Shown in pieces: positions 6,849 to 14,726 of a DNA stretch of 35,936 nucleotides. Position 1 is the stretch's first letter, and every line of letters begins with the position of its first letter. Source of the DNA: Candidatus Sulfopaludibacter sp. SbA3. GTDB lineage: Bacteria; Acidobacteriota; Terriglobia; Bryobacterales; Bryobacteraceae. Made by a program: the position numbers and the translations under genes. The notes under the pieces are model-generated. The model was not told the origin of the DNA and did no database searches. It saw only the letters and a list, made by a program, of their open reading frames with translations. The stretch spans positions 1-35,936 of the forward strand of contig CAMAVI010000033.1 in assembly GCA_945861625.1 (NCBI GenBank), read 5' to 3'.

Positions 6849-9155
6849 TCAGAAGTCGAACAGATACGTGTACTTTACGTAGAAGGCGCGGCTCAGAGTG
6901 CTCCGTGGAGTGTCATGAGGATCACGGTAGTCCACGGTGGCGGCCCGCGTGTTGTAAACCACGTAGAGACCGTTGCTGGCGGTAGAAAGCAATGCAAAGC
7001 GGATATTCGTGCCGACCTGATTGATGCGGGTGTTGTATTGCGTGAAAGTTTGCAGGTAACTCTTCGGGGTGAAACTCCAACTGAACCGGAAGCTAATCAA
7101 ATCGGTGGTAAAGTTGCCTTCCGGTAAGTTGATCATGTTCCGGGTGTAGTTGCCGGTCCAAGTCAGGTTCTCCCCTTTCCGTACACCGGCGCTTACAGTA
7201 GCGGCGCGAATGGTGCCGCCGTAGAAGCTCCCCACCACGAGGTCCGCGCCGGCAAACCGCGGCGCACTTTGGTTGGTGCTGTAGCTGGTATTGATCTGGC
7301 TGAAACCGTAACGGCCCGGCGCAACTGCAATTCCGGGAAATACTTCGAACGGCCTATCCAGGCGCTCAAAGCTCCGATTGACCTGAAAGCTCATGGTCTC
7401 GCCACCCTTCCAAGTCATGCCGTAATCGTTGTGCCAATAGGAGGACTCCAGATCCATGCTCCGCATGGTGTACCAACGGTTCCACTGGAAATGCGGATGG
7501 ATGGTGCGGATGCGCCTGCTAGCGGGATAAAATGTACGGCGGTAACCGAAATGCGGCCGCCGGTATCCAGCACGCTGCAGATAGCCGACCTCAGGATTAA
7601 AGCTGTGCCCCACTTCGCGGTAGGACATCAGAATCTGATCGCGGCTGTTGTCGTAGCGGAATGACGACATCGCCGCGTGAGTCGAGCCGGAGATACCGGG
7701 AGTTATGGTCTGGGCGTAATAGTTTTGCAAATTGGCGTACCGGCCAAAACCCACGTTGGCGTCGGCGCCAATGGAGCGGTTGTAGGGCCGCGCCAAATCC
7801 CGCGGCAGTTGCGAAAGAGACTGCCGGTTGGTGGCGATGAATCCGACGCTGGAGCGGTTGGGCAGTTCCCGCCGCACTCGCGCGACCGAAAAGTTATTGG
7901 CGTCAATGGAGTCACCCACCTGGCGCGACTTCATGTTCAACAGTCCGACCTGGTAGCGGCCGACCTTACCGCTTAAACGAAGGCCCGCGTCGATGGGGGT
8001 CTGCACACGGGTCCCGTCGATACCCTCGATCATGCCAATACTGCGGGAGAAAAACAGTTCCGTCTCGCGCGGAGCGCCAAAGTCAAAGATGCCCGAGTTC
8101 TCCAGGAAAAAGGGCCGCTTCTCCGGGAAAAATAGATTGAAGCGAGTGAGGTTGATCTGCTGTTCGTCTACTTCCACCTGCGCGAAGTCGGTGTTGAATG
8201 TCGCGTCCATGACCAGGGATGGCGAGAATTTGTACTTCACGTCCAATCCGGCGTTGCGGGCTATCTTGGTCTGATCGCCGGTGCGCGTGTAATCCTGATC
8301 GAGTCCGCCCAGTAAGTAGGGGATGACCTGCAAATCCCGCTGCGGGGGTAAATCCAAACCTTCCAAATCACCGGCTACGTAGACTTGGTATAGGTCGAAG
8401 GCTCTGGAAATCGGCGTCCAGAAAGACTGCTCATTGCGCCGCCGGATATTGCGGACCATCTGCAAGCCCCACACTTTATCCTTGCCAGGGTTGTAGCGCA
8501 GGGTTCTTAAGGAAATCTGCATCTCCGCTTCCCAACCGCGGTCCGTGATCTGGGAGCGCACGGTCCAAACGCCGTCCCAGTTCAAGTTGACGGCGGCCGC
8601 GCCTCCTCTTTGCGCGCCCACCACGGCGGCCCCGCCGCCGCTCGTTGTAAGTCCCGTGCTCGTATCGCCCTGTCCGGCCTTGGAGACCTGGGCGTCATAC
8701 TCAATGCCCGTGGGGCTGGTGCCGAAGATGAAGGCGTTATAGCGGTCGTGAAAGGTATCGAGCAGGATTTGAATCGAGTCCGTATCGGTCAGGCTGCCGT
8801 CGCGGCGGTTTTGCGTGACAACGATGTTCCCCGGTTCGGAGTCATAGCAAATAATGCCGATGTACAGGTTGTGGTCATCGTAGCCGAAACGGACCTCGGT
8901 CTTCTCCGTGGAGGGAGCCCCTTGAAATGGCTCCTGTTGGATAAAGTCACCGATAGGCTCTATTTTTTCCCAGACCGCCTCGTTCACATGCCCGTCGAGC
9001 ACCGGCGGCGAAGCGACGCGAAAAGCGCGTGCCCGCCTTTTGGGCTGGTTCTCTTGCGACGGTACGGCCTGCTGGGCCAAAGCGCTCCCATTGGGCCGGG
9101 AAGCACACGCAAGACACAATAACAGCACGGTGAAACGTTTGAATGAGAATCGCAC
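6849..9155 (-). CDS. DUF5916 protein with N-terminal CBM9-like domain
   Basis: This is a 768-residue secreted protein. After the signal peptide, residues of about 40-220 form a carbohydrate-binding family 9-like domain (VASPPVLDGHVNEAVWEKIE, VRFGYDDHNLYIGIICYD, SIQILLDTFHDRYNAFIF). The rest matches DUF5916, with many alternating beta strands (FNTDFAQVEVDEQQINLTRF, FFPEKRPFFLENSGIFDFG) and a final aromatic residue (YTYLFDF), as expected for a barrel inserted in the outer membrane. Start: a GTG at 9155 with GGAAGGGG five to six bases upstream; no better ATG exists. It probably binds or passes polymeric or peptide substrates, but the family function is unproven. It faces the + strand terminator at 6790. 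Confidence 0.88.
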   Translation of the reverse strand: MRFSFKRFTVLLLCLACASRPNGSALAQQAVPSQENQPKRRARAFRVASPPVLDGHVNEAVWEKIEPIGDFIQQEPFQGAPSTEKTEVRFGYDDHNLYIGIICYDSEPGNIVVTQNRRDGSLTDTDSIQILLDTFHDRYNAFIFGTSPTGIEYDAQVSKAGQGDTSTGLTTSGGGAAVVGAQRGGAAAVNLNWDGVWTVRSQITDRGWEAEMQISLRTLRYNPGKDKVWGLQMVRNIRRRNEQSFWTPISRAFDLYQVYVAGDLEGLDLPPQRDLQVIPYLLGGLDQDYTRTGDQTKIARNAGLDVKYKFSPSLVMDATFNTDFAQVEVDEQQINLTRFNLFFPEKRPFFLENSGIFDFGAPRETELFFSRSIGMIEGIDGTRVQTPIDAGLRLSGKVGRYQVGLLNMKSRQVGDSIDANNFSVARVRRELPNRSSVGFIATNRQSLSQLPRDLARPYNRSIGADANVGFGRYANLQNYYAQTITPGISGSTHAAMSSFRYDNSRDQILMSYREVGHSFNPEVGYLQRAGYRRPHFGYRRTFYPASRRIRTIHPHFQWNRWYTMRSMDLESSYWHNDYGMTWKGGETMSFQVNRSFERLDRPFEVFPGIAVAPGRYGFSQINTSYSTNQSAPRFAGADLVVGSFYGGTIRAATVSAGVRKGENLTWTGNYTRNMINLPEGNFTTDLISFRFSWSFTPKSYLQTFTQYNTRINQVGTNIRFALLSTASNGLYVVYNTRAATVDYRDPHDTPRSTLSRAFYVKYTYLFDF

Positions 9156-9187
9156 CTAACCCCTTCCGTCCGAAACAGAACCAACCA

Positions 9188-9199
9188 TGTAATGTTACA
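9188..9199. promoter_or_regulatory. Small palindrome upstream of the DUF5916 gene
   Basis: TGTAA-TG-TTACA is a perfect two-arm palindrome located 33-44 bases upstream of the GTG start. Position and form fit an operator for a dimeric regulator, but the arms are only five bases long. Confidence 0.25.
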
Positions 9200-9272
9200 A
9201 TACACGCCTCATGATCAACGAGTGCCAGATAGGGGGGCTCTGCGGCCGTGAGTTGGTGGGATCATAAGAGCA

Positions 9273-9488
9273 GTGAGGCCAAAGAGTGGGTACGGAGTTG
9301 GAAATCACGTAAAGGACACGACGCGGCGGGCGCAGCTTGAGTCCGCCTATCAGCAGACCGAGGTCCCGCTGGTGCAGGCCATCCAGGTGGATCACCAGTT
9401 TGTGTACGACGACATGCGGGAGCGGCTGGCAACGGCCCGCCAGCGGCTGGATGCGCTCCTGGAGCAAGTTGCAAATCCGAAACCCTGA
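9273..9488 (+). CDS. Small hypothetical protein, doubtful
   Basis: A GTG-started frame of 71 codons. The second half reads like a real charged helical protein (QVDHQFVYDDMRERLATARQRLDALLEQV), while the first 20 residues look like noise. Upstream, another frame reads SWWDHKSSEAKEWVRSW before its stop at about 9338, so a frameshifted or decayed small gene is possible. No family is recognised and no good ribosome binding site is visible. It lies in the 438-base gap between the DUF5916 gene and the toxin-antitoxin pair, and I see nothing else recognisable in that gap apart from the sites listed. Confidence 0.3.
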   Translation: MRPKSGYGVGNHVKDTTRRAQLESAYQQTEVPLVQAIQVDHQFVYDDMRERLATARQRLDALLEQVANPKP

Positions 9489-9575
9489 CGAATAGGGCGC
9501 GGTACGTCCAAGCGCCGATGATTCCAAGACTCTACGCTGCGCCACGGATCATTACGAATCGCTTCCGGCGCGCCG

Positions 9576-9581
9576 TATACT
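9576..9581 (+). promoter_or_regulatory. Possible -10 element of the toxin-antitoxin pair
   Basis: TATACT sits 13 bases before the antitoxin ATG and would give a very short leader. The -35 region (TTACGA near 9552-9557) matches poorly. The region between holds AGGTCT-AGGATC, two similar hexamers that could be an autoregulatory site. This is weak evidence. Confidence 0.25.
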
Positions 9582-9593
9582 AGGTCTAGGATC

Positions 9594-9818
9594 ATGGAAA
9601 TCCTTGTAAATTCGCAGGAAGCATCTCTGCTCACCGCATTCCGCCGACTGCCGCCCGAGGCAGCCGGTGAATCGTCGCGATTGATCGAGCGTCTTGCCGA
9701 TCTTGCATCGGAGCGCAAGATCGACTGGTCCGATTCCTGGTCCGATGATGACTTGAGGGAGTTCCGCGCCGCTTCGGTTCGCCGGCTCGAGGAAAGCGAA
9801 TCAGAGGACGCAGCTTGA
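9594..9818 (+). CDS. Putative antitoxin of a PemK/MazF-type module
   Basis: A 74-residue acidic protein whose gene overlaps the next gene by four bases (TTGA). It has an N-terminal strand (MEILVNSQEASLL), two helices (FRRLPPEAAGESSRLIERLADLASE) and a strongly acidic C-terminus (WSDSWSDDDLREF and ending EESESEDAA), which fits an antitoxin tail that wraps around a MazF-like dimer. No named antitoxin family is recognised. The assignment rests on size, charge and tight coupling to a convincing PemK/MazF-like partner. Antitoxins of such pairs usually repress their own promoter. Confidence 0.65.
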   Translation: MEILVNSQEASLLTAFRRLPPEAAGESSRLIERLADLASERKIDWSDSWSDDDLREFRAASVRRLEESESEDAA

Positions 9819-10150
9819 AGCCCGGAGACGTCGTAGTGGGCGTCCTCGAGGGCGCCGTACAGACGAAAGTTCGACCCGCCGCTGTTATCGCCAGCGTTAT
9901 CGCCAGCACAATTTATCTCGCGGAACGTCCCGACGTCCTGGTGGGAATTCTCACAACCCGGCCGCCGAAGCCTCCAGCATCCACTGATTGCTTCCTTCAA
10001 GACTGGCAGACTGCCGGGCTTCGCGCAGAATCCTACTTTCGCGCTTACGTGCTGACGGTTCATCGCTCAGAGCTGACGATCATTGGCCACCTCAGCGAGC
10101 GCGATTGGAGCAACGCGAAGGAGCGCGTGGGCAGTGCGTTTGCTCGATAG
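9815..10150 (+). CDS. PemK/MazF-family toxin (endoribonuclease)
   Basis: The protein has 111 residues, the usual MazF size. It begins MKPGDVVVGVLEG, followed by QTKVRPAAVIAS, matching the conserved xxKxRPxVVvS strand with the RNA-binding Arg of this fold. Later segments TDCFLQDWQTAGLRAESYFRAYV and IGHLSERDWSNAKERV match the C-terminal half typical of the long PemK-like group. The start is a TTG that overlaps the antitoxin stop (TTGA), with AGAGGA about seven bases upstream; the rare start and overlap would keep toxin synthesis below antitoxin synthesis. Expected role: cleavage of mRNA when antitoxin is degraded. Confidence 0.75.
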   Translation: MKPGDVVVGVLEGAVQTKVRPAAVIASVIASTIYLAERPDVLVGILTTRPPKPPASTDCFLQDWQTAGLRAESYFRAYVLTVHRSELTIIGHLSERDWSNAKERVGSAFAR

Positions 10151-10279
10151 GACTTTCGCATTGAGTCGCCCTGAGGGTCTCGATTTCATCGCTTTTCGTG
10201 TCTGCCCCGAAGCCTTAAAGGGATATTTTTCAGAAATCCACCGCGCGGAGTCACTTGGACGAGATGCCGACTTTACGTC

Positions 10280-11578
10280 TTATTTCCCCACGTAGCTGAC
10301 GCGCCAGATGGAGCGGGATGCGTCGTCTGTAACGTACAGCGATCCATCCTTGCCGGTGGCAACGCCGACCGGGCGGCCCCACACACGGCCAGTGCTGGTC
10401 ACGAAGCCAGTGAGGAAATCTTCGAAGGCTCCGTTGGCATGTCCGTTTTCCAAGGGGACGCGCACCACTTCGTAGCCCGTGCGGTTGGAGCGGTTCCACG
10501 ATCCGTGCTCGGCGGCGAAAAGGTCGCTGCGGAACTCGGCGGGAAATTGAGTGCCTTCGTAAAACGTGAGGCCGAGAGAACCGTTGTGCGCCGACAAAAG
10601 TACATCGGGGACGATGACTTTGTCTTTCATCTCGGGATGCTTGCCTTCCAGACGGGGATCGGCATGCCCTCCGATGTAGAAGTAGGGCCAGCCGTAGAAC
10701 CCGCCTCGCTGTACGTGCGTGATGTAGTCGGGCACCAGATTGTCGCCCAGCTCATCGCGTTCATTGACGGAGCACCACAGTTCTCCCGTGGTGGGGTTGA
10801 CGCCAATACCCACCGGATTGCGGATGCCGGAAGCATAAACGCCGATGAAGTTTCCGTCGGGCGTGTACTCCAGAATATTGGCGCGGTGGAATTCGGCGGG
10901 ATAAGTATCGGGATCACTCGCATTGGAGGCCGAACCAACAGCCACAAAGAGCCGCTGGCCGTCTTTGGAGAATGCGAGATCGCGGGTCCAGTGGCCGCCG
11001 CCCGCTGGGAGGCGGGGCACGACGACCTGCTCGGCGCCACCGGCTTTAAGGTCGCCGTTCTTGTAAGGAAAGCGGACGACCGAGCCGGTGTTGCCGATAT
11101 AGACCCACTGCGGATTCGGGCCCAGCGGGTAGAAGGCGATGCCGAAGGGGCTGCGCAGACCGGCGGCGAACACGGAGATTTGCTCGGGCTTGCCGCTCTT
11201 GCCGCGGCCGCGGAAGATTTTAATTTCACCGCGATCGCTTTCCGCGACGAACAAATCGCCGTTGGGAGCGGTACGGATCTGGCGCGGGAGGTCCAGGCCC
11301 GTGGCATATAGGTCCACCTGAAATCCGGCGGGCGCTTTCGGCCAGGCGTCCGCCGGGCGGTCCATTATGGCGGGGCCGTTGCTGGTGGACCGCGTCGCGA
11401 AAGGCGCGGGGATGTCCGCCGCGGTGATCTTGCGGAAACCGCCCGGCTTGATGGTCCGGTAGTCAAGGAACGCGGCGGGGCCGGTGATGAGATTGCCGGT
11501 GTCTATTTTTTCGGCGGCCGCCAAAGCGATCCAGGCCACGGCCACAACAAACGCAACCAGAAGACAGAGTTTCCGCAT
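10280..11578 (-). CDS. Secreted sorbosone/glucose dehydrogenase-like PQQ enzyme
   Basis: This is a 432-residue protein with a signal peptide (MRKLCLLVAFVVAVAWIALAAA). It is a six-bladed soluble-glucose-dehydrogenase-type propeller: FQVDLYATGLDLPRQIRTAPNG, VFAAGLRSPFGIAFYP, GGGHWTRDLAFSKDGQRLFVAVG, IRNPVGIGVNPTTGELWCSV and NERDELGDNLVPDYI, then FYGWPYFYIGG. These are the hallmark segments of the L-sorbosone dehydrogenase/GSDH family. The ATG at 11578 is preferred, with AGGGAG about seven bases upstream and the signal peptide beginning there; an ATG six codons earlier (11596) is possible. With the gene at 950 this is the second likely PQQ enzyme in the window, yet no pqq synthesis genes are present here. 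Confidence 0.87.
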   Translation of the reverse strand: MRKLCLLVAFVVAVAWIALAAAEKIDTGNLITGPAAFLDYRTIKPGGFRKITAADIPAPFATRSTSNGPAIMDRPADAWPKAPAGFQVDLYATGLDLPRQIRTAPNGDLFVAESDRGEIKIFRGRGKSGKPEQISVFAAGLRSPFGIAFYPLGPNPQWVYIGNTGSVVRFPYKNGDLKAGGAEQVVVPRLPAGGGHWTRDLAFSKDGQRLFVAVGSASNASDPDTYPAEFHRANILEYTPDGNFIGVYASGIRNPVGIGVNPTTGELWCSVNERDELGDNLVPDYITHVQRGGFYGWPYFYIGGHADPRLEGKHPEMKDKVIVPDVLLSAHNGSLGLTFYEGTQFPAEFRSDLFAAEHGSWNRSNRTGYEVVRVPLENGHANGAFEDFLTGFVTSTGRVWGRPVGVATGKDGSLYVTDDASRSIWRVSYVGK

Positions 11579-11671
11579 GATGGGCTCCCTTTCCAATTCT
11601 AGGCTGGAGAAGTGTTAGCCGGAGGGTTGGCCGGAGTTGAGCTATTCGCGCCGGGGCTGTACCATTCACCC

Positions 11672-12409
11672 ATGCCCCTCTTTTTCGCTTTGTTCTTGCT
11701 ATCCCTGCCGCTGCTCGCGCAGCAACCGGGTGGTGGCGCGGCTCCGCCTGCTCCGAAAAATCTGAAAGTCCTGGCGGCCGGCACGGATATCCGCTTCGTC
11801 ATGCAGAACTTCAACGCGGCGCTGGGAGTGCAGTGCACTTATTGCCACGTGCAGGGCGATTTCCCCTCCGACGCCAACCCCAAGAAAGATGTCGCGCGCA
11901 ACATGATCGCGATGGTGCGGCAGATCGACGGCAATTTCGCGACTAGCGCGGGCGTCTATCCCGCCGGATTTCACGAAGTGGATTGCAGCACCTGCCATCG
12001 GGGCAGCGCGAAGCCGGAGACCAAGGCCGCGAAAGAGTTTTTCAACCGCAACGAGTCGCTGGGCGGGCCTCCTCCGAAGATTACGCCAGGGGTCAATTTG
12101 AAAGTTCTGCCTCCCGACACGCGCGTGCACGGCGATGGCTCGATTATGCACGACTTCCGCGACGCGCTGAGCGTGGATTGCGGCTACTGCCACGGCGGCG
12201 GCAAGCCTTTCGAGACCGATGAAAACCCGCGCAAGGAGATCGCACGGAGAATGATTACGATGGTCCGGCAGATCAATGCGAAGTTTCCCGGGACCGGCGT
12301 GTTTCCACAGGGCAACCAGGCAGTCACGTGCTACACGTGCCACCGCGGCGATCCGCACCCTGCCAGCGTTAGCAACCGCAACTACGACCCACCCGCGGCA
12401 AAACGTTAA
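11672..12409 (+). CDS. Periplasmic tetrahaem c-type cytochrome with internal duplication
   Basis: A 245-residue protein: signal peptide (MPLFFALFLLSLPLLAQQ), then four CxxCH sites at C55-H59 (CTYCH), C105-H109 (CSTCH), C160-H164 (CGYCH) and C210-H214 (CYTCH). The two halves are clearly duplicated: FNAALGVQCTYCHVQG with KKDVARNMIAMVRQIDGNF versus FRDALSVDCGYCHGGG with RKEIARRMITMVRQINAKF. The pattern resembles the cytochrome subunit family of photosynthetic reaction centres (CytoC_RC), which in acidobacteria occurs without photosynthesis. It diverges from the sorbosone dehydrogenase gene over a 93-base gap, so it could take electrons from that quinoprotein; that link is inference. Confidence 0.85.
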   Translation: MPLFFALFLLSLPLLAQQPGGGAAPPAPKNLKVLAAGTDIRFVMQNFNAALGVQCTYCHVQGDFPSDANPKKDVARNMIAMVRQIDGNFATSAGVYPAGFHEVDCSTCHRGSAKPETKAAKEFFNRNESLGGPPPKITPGVNLKVLPPDTRVHGDGSIMHDFRDALSVDCGYCHGGGKPFETDENPRKEIARRMITMVRQINAKFPGTGVFPQGNQAVTCYTCHRGDPHPASVSNRNYDPPAAKR

Positions 12410-12430
12410 AGAGCGACGACGGGGCCCAGA

Positions 12431-12898
12431 GTGCAGCCTATAGAGCAATCGGAGCACATTGATGAGAAGGACCTGGATCTGTATCTGAAAGCGCGGCTCG
12501 GTGATCCGGCTGTTTCCGCCATCGACGCTCATTTGGGCGGTTGCCGGCCGTGTGTGGACAGGCTTGCCGAGCGGGACCGCTGCCTCGCGTATCTGGCGGA
12601 GTTGGGTTCGGACGAGAGCCCTGGCGGCGTCGAAAAGCGGGCCTATCCCCGTGTGGCCATCGACGAGCCGGCGGCTTTGCAGATCCTGAATCCGTTTTCG
12701 GCGAGCAAGTGGGATGTCCGGATAGTGGACGTCTCGCGAGGCGGTCTGCGCACGCACACGCCCAACCCCTTGACACCGGATTCCCTCATCAAGATACAGA
12801 TGCGGTTTTCCGTATCGTGTGGCGACGTTCGTTATTGCATTCCGGCCGGGAATGGGTTCCACGCGGGAGTCCGGCTACACGATTATTTTTTCCGCTGA
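12431..12898 (+). CDS. Zinc-finger plus PilZ domain protein
   Basis: The protein has 155 residues. Residues of about 12-55 look like an anti-sigma-type putative zinc finger (DLDLYLKARLGD, then H34, C38 and C41 in HLGGCRPC). Residues from about 68 form a PilZ domain: the R-x3-R motif in EKRAYPRVAI and the D-x-S-x2-G motif in VDVSRGGLR are both present, so c-di-GMP binding is credible. The start is a GTG at 12431 with only a weak upstream purine stretch. It follows the cytochrome by 21 bases. The combination of a cysteine/histidine finger with a c-di-GMP receptor suggests a regulatory adaptor; no membrane segment is seen. Confidence 0.75.
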   Translation: MQPIEQSEHIDEKDLDLYLKARLGDPAVSAIDAHLGGCRPCVDRLAERDRCLAYLAELGSDESPGGVEKRAYPRVAIDEPAALQILNPFSASKWDVRIVDVSRGGLRTHTPNPLTPDSLIKIQMRFSVSCGDVRYCIPAGNGFHAGVRLHDYFFR

Positions 12899-12917
12899 GC
12901 GGCGGGTCCCCTAAACC

Positions 12918-13823
12918 TCAGCGCAGTAAATTCCGTACAAGGAAGAACACGTTGGCGGGGCGTTCGGCCAGGCGGCGCATGAAATACGGATACCATGCCG
13001 TCCCATAGGGGACGTAGACGCGCAGGCGGTATCCCGCGGCCACGACTTTGCGCTGCAAGTCCCGGCGGATACCGTAGAGCATTTGGAACTCGAAGCGGTC
13101 CACGCCGATACCGTTCTCCCGGGCATGGCGGATGGTTTCGTCGATGAGCGCTCCGTCATGCGTGGCAATGGCGGGGTAGGTTCCGTGATCGAGCAACTGG
13201 CGCATCAGAACCGTATAATTACGGTCCACATCGGCTTTTTCGGGGAAAGCCACGCCGGCGCCTTCATCGTAAGCGCCTTTGCACAAGCGCACCTCGACGC
13301 CGAGCCGATTAAGACGTTCGATGTCGGCTTGACTGCGGCGCAGGTAGGCCTGAATCACGCAGCGGATGCCGCCGAATTCGCCGGCCACCTGCGTGGCGAT
13401 GCCGAGCGTGCGGTCCGTGTAGAGGCTCGATTCCATGTCGATTTCGACCTGGCTTCCGGTTTCCCGGGCGCGCGCGGCGAGGCGGCGGACGTTATCGAGA
13501 CACGCGGCTTCGGAAAGATCCAAGCCGAACTGCGTGACCTTGATGGATACGGTGGCGGGCAAACGGCGCGCGGCGATGGCATCCAGCGCGGCCAGGTAGT
13601 CAGCCAACGAACCTGTGGCTTCCGAGAGCGAAGTGACGTTTTCACCCAGATGATCGAGCGCCGCGAAAGTACCTTCGGACTGCAGCGTGGCGCACACGGC
13701 CAGCACTTCTTCGAGGGTGGTTCCGGCAACGAAGCGTTGCGTTAACCGGCGCGCGGAGGGATGCGTCTCCATCCACCGGCGGAGTCCGGCGTGCCGCGAC
13801 AGATACAGAAAGAAACGGCGCAT
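12918..13823 (-). CDS. Proline dehydrogenase (monofunctional PRODH)
   Basis: This 301-residue flavoenzyme oxidises proline to pyrroline-5-carboxylate. It shows the PRODH barrel signatures: SIKVTQFGLDLS, QVEIDMESSLYTDRT (substrate and FAD contacts), CVIQAYLRRSQADIERL, EVRLCKGAYDEG, AIATHDGALIDETIRHA, FEFQMLYGIRRDLQ and LRVYVPYGTAWYPYFMRRLAERPAN with the arginine pair that binds the proline carboxylate. Size fits stand-alone bacterial enzymes of the Thermus type rather than fused PutA. It starts seven bases after the PhzF gene ends, so the two are probably one transcript. No P5C dehydrogenase is in the window. Confidence 0.93.
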   Translation of the reverse strand: MRRFFLYLSRHAGLRRWMETHPSARRLTQRFVAGTTLEEVLAVCATLQSEGTFAALDHLGENVTSLSEATGSLADYLAALDAIAARRLPATVSIKVTQFGLDLSEAACLDNVRRLAARARETGSQVEIDMESSLYTDRTLGIATQVAGEFGGIRCVIQAYLRRSQADIERLNRLGVEVRLCKGAYDEGAGVAFPEKADVDRNYTVLMRQLLDHGTYPAIATHDGALIDETIRHARENGIGVDRFEFQMLYGIRRDLQRKVVAAGYRLRVYVPYGTAWYPYFMRRLAERPANVFFLVRNLLR

Positions 13824-13830
13824 TGGGGAT

Positions 13831-14637
13831 TCAGTAGAGCAACTGACCGGTCATCACCGTGACGGCCTGTCCGCCGAGGAGCACACGGGATCCACCCATT
13901 CCAGCGCGGACTCCCACGCGCACCACACCGCCGCGCGCCGATGCCTGAAAGCCAGTCAGATCGCTGAGGCCTAATTTGTCCGCCCAATACGGGCCCAGGG
14001 CCGCGTGTGCCGAGCCGGTGACGGGATCTTCGTCCACTCCCGCGGCAGGCGCGAAGAAGCGCGAGACAAAGTCGAATTCGCCGCGCGCGGAGCGGGCCGT
14101 GACGATCACGCCGCGCACGGGCAGAGTTCGCAAGCGCGAATGGTCCGGCGTCAGCGCGCGCACGGTTTCTTCGGAATCGGCTTCAACCAGATAGTCGAAA
14201 GCGTTGCGGCCCACGAAATGGGCTCGGGCGAGTCCCAGCGCGGGAAGCAATTCTGGCGGCGGTTCGGCTGGCGCGGCGATCTTGGCGGGGAAATCCATTT
14301 CAATCCAGTCACCGCGGCGGCCGGCGGTCAAGCGTCCGCTGCGCGTGTCGAAGCGCGCCTGCGTGCCCTCGGCAAGGTGGCCGTCTTCCCATAGCACGTG
14401 CGCGGAGGCCAGCGTTGCGTGGCCGCACAGATCGACCTCAACGGCGGGCGTAAACCAGCGGAGAGCATACGCGCCTTCTTTCGGAACCAGAAATGCCGTT
14501 TCCGAGAGGTTCATCTCGCGGGCCACGTCGCGCATCCATTTTATTTCCGCCTCCCGCGTCAAAACGCAGACGGCGGCTGGATTGCCGGCAAACGGACGGC
14601 TGGCAAAGGCATCCACTTGTACGATCCGCAAAGGCAT
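13831..14637 (-). CDS. PhzF-family isomerase/epimerase
   Basis: The protein has 268 residues with the two-lobed diaminopimelate-epimerase fold of the PhzF family. The N-terminal signature reads IVQVDAFASRPFAGNPAAV, the conserved catalytic Glu lies in EMNLSETAFL (about E46), then LRWFTPAVEVDLCGHATLA. The second lobe has VSRFFAPAAGVDEDPVTGSAHAAL and a terminal GGQAVTVMTGQL. Family members isomerise dihydro-hydroxyanthranilate or unknown small acids; there are no phenazine genes here, so the substrate is unknown. Coupling to proline dehydrogenase hints at amino-acid or proline-derivative metabolism. Confidence 0.88.
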   Translation of the reverse strand: MPLRIVQVDAFASRPFAGNPAAVCVLTREAEIKWMRDVAREMNLSETAFLVPKEGAYALRWFTPAVEVDLCGHATLASAHVLWEDGHLAEGTQARFDTRSGRLTAGRRGDWIEMDFPAKIAAPAEPPPELLPALGLARAHFVGRNAFDYLVEADSEETVRALTPDHSRLRTLPVRGVIVTARSARGEFDFVSRFFAPAAGVDEDPVTGSAHAALGPYWADKLGLSDLTGFQASARGGVVRVGVRAGMGGSRVLLGGQAVTVMTGQLLY

Positions 14638-14726
14638 ATTTCAGGCTAGCATTGCGAACCGTGGCCCCCCAAGGGCCTGGTTGACGATGCGGCGCAAAAG
14701 GCGCATGATTGGGGCAGGTGTTTCCC

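Noticed and set aside
12893-12923. CGCTGAG / CTCAGCG inverted repeat as a terminator between PilZ and proline dehydrogenase genes
   Set aside because: Neither strand has a T-run after the stem, and the repeat extends into both gene ends, so a terminator cannot be supported.
14709-14726. TTG at 14709 as start of the FecR-domain protein
   Set aside because: The ATG at 14727 gives a compact, normal signal peptide and has a GGGGCAGG purine-rich stretch upstream.
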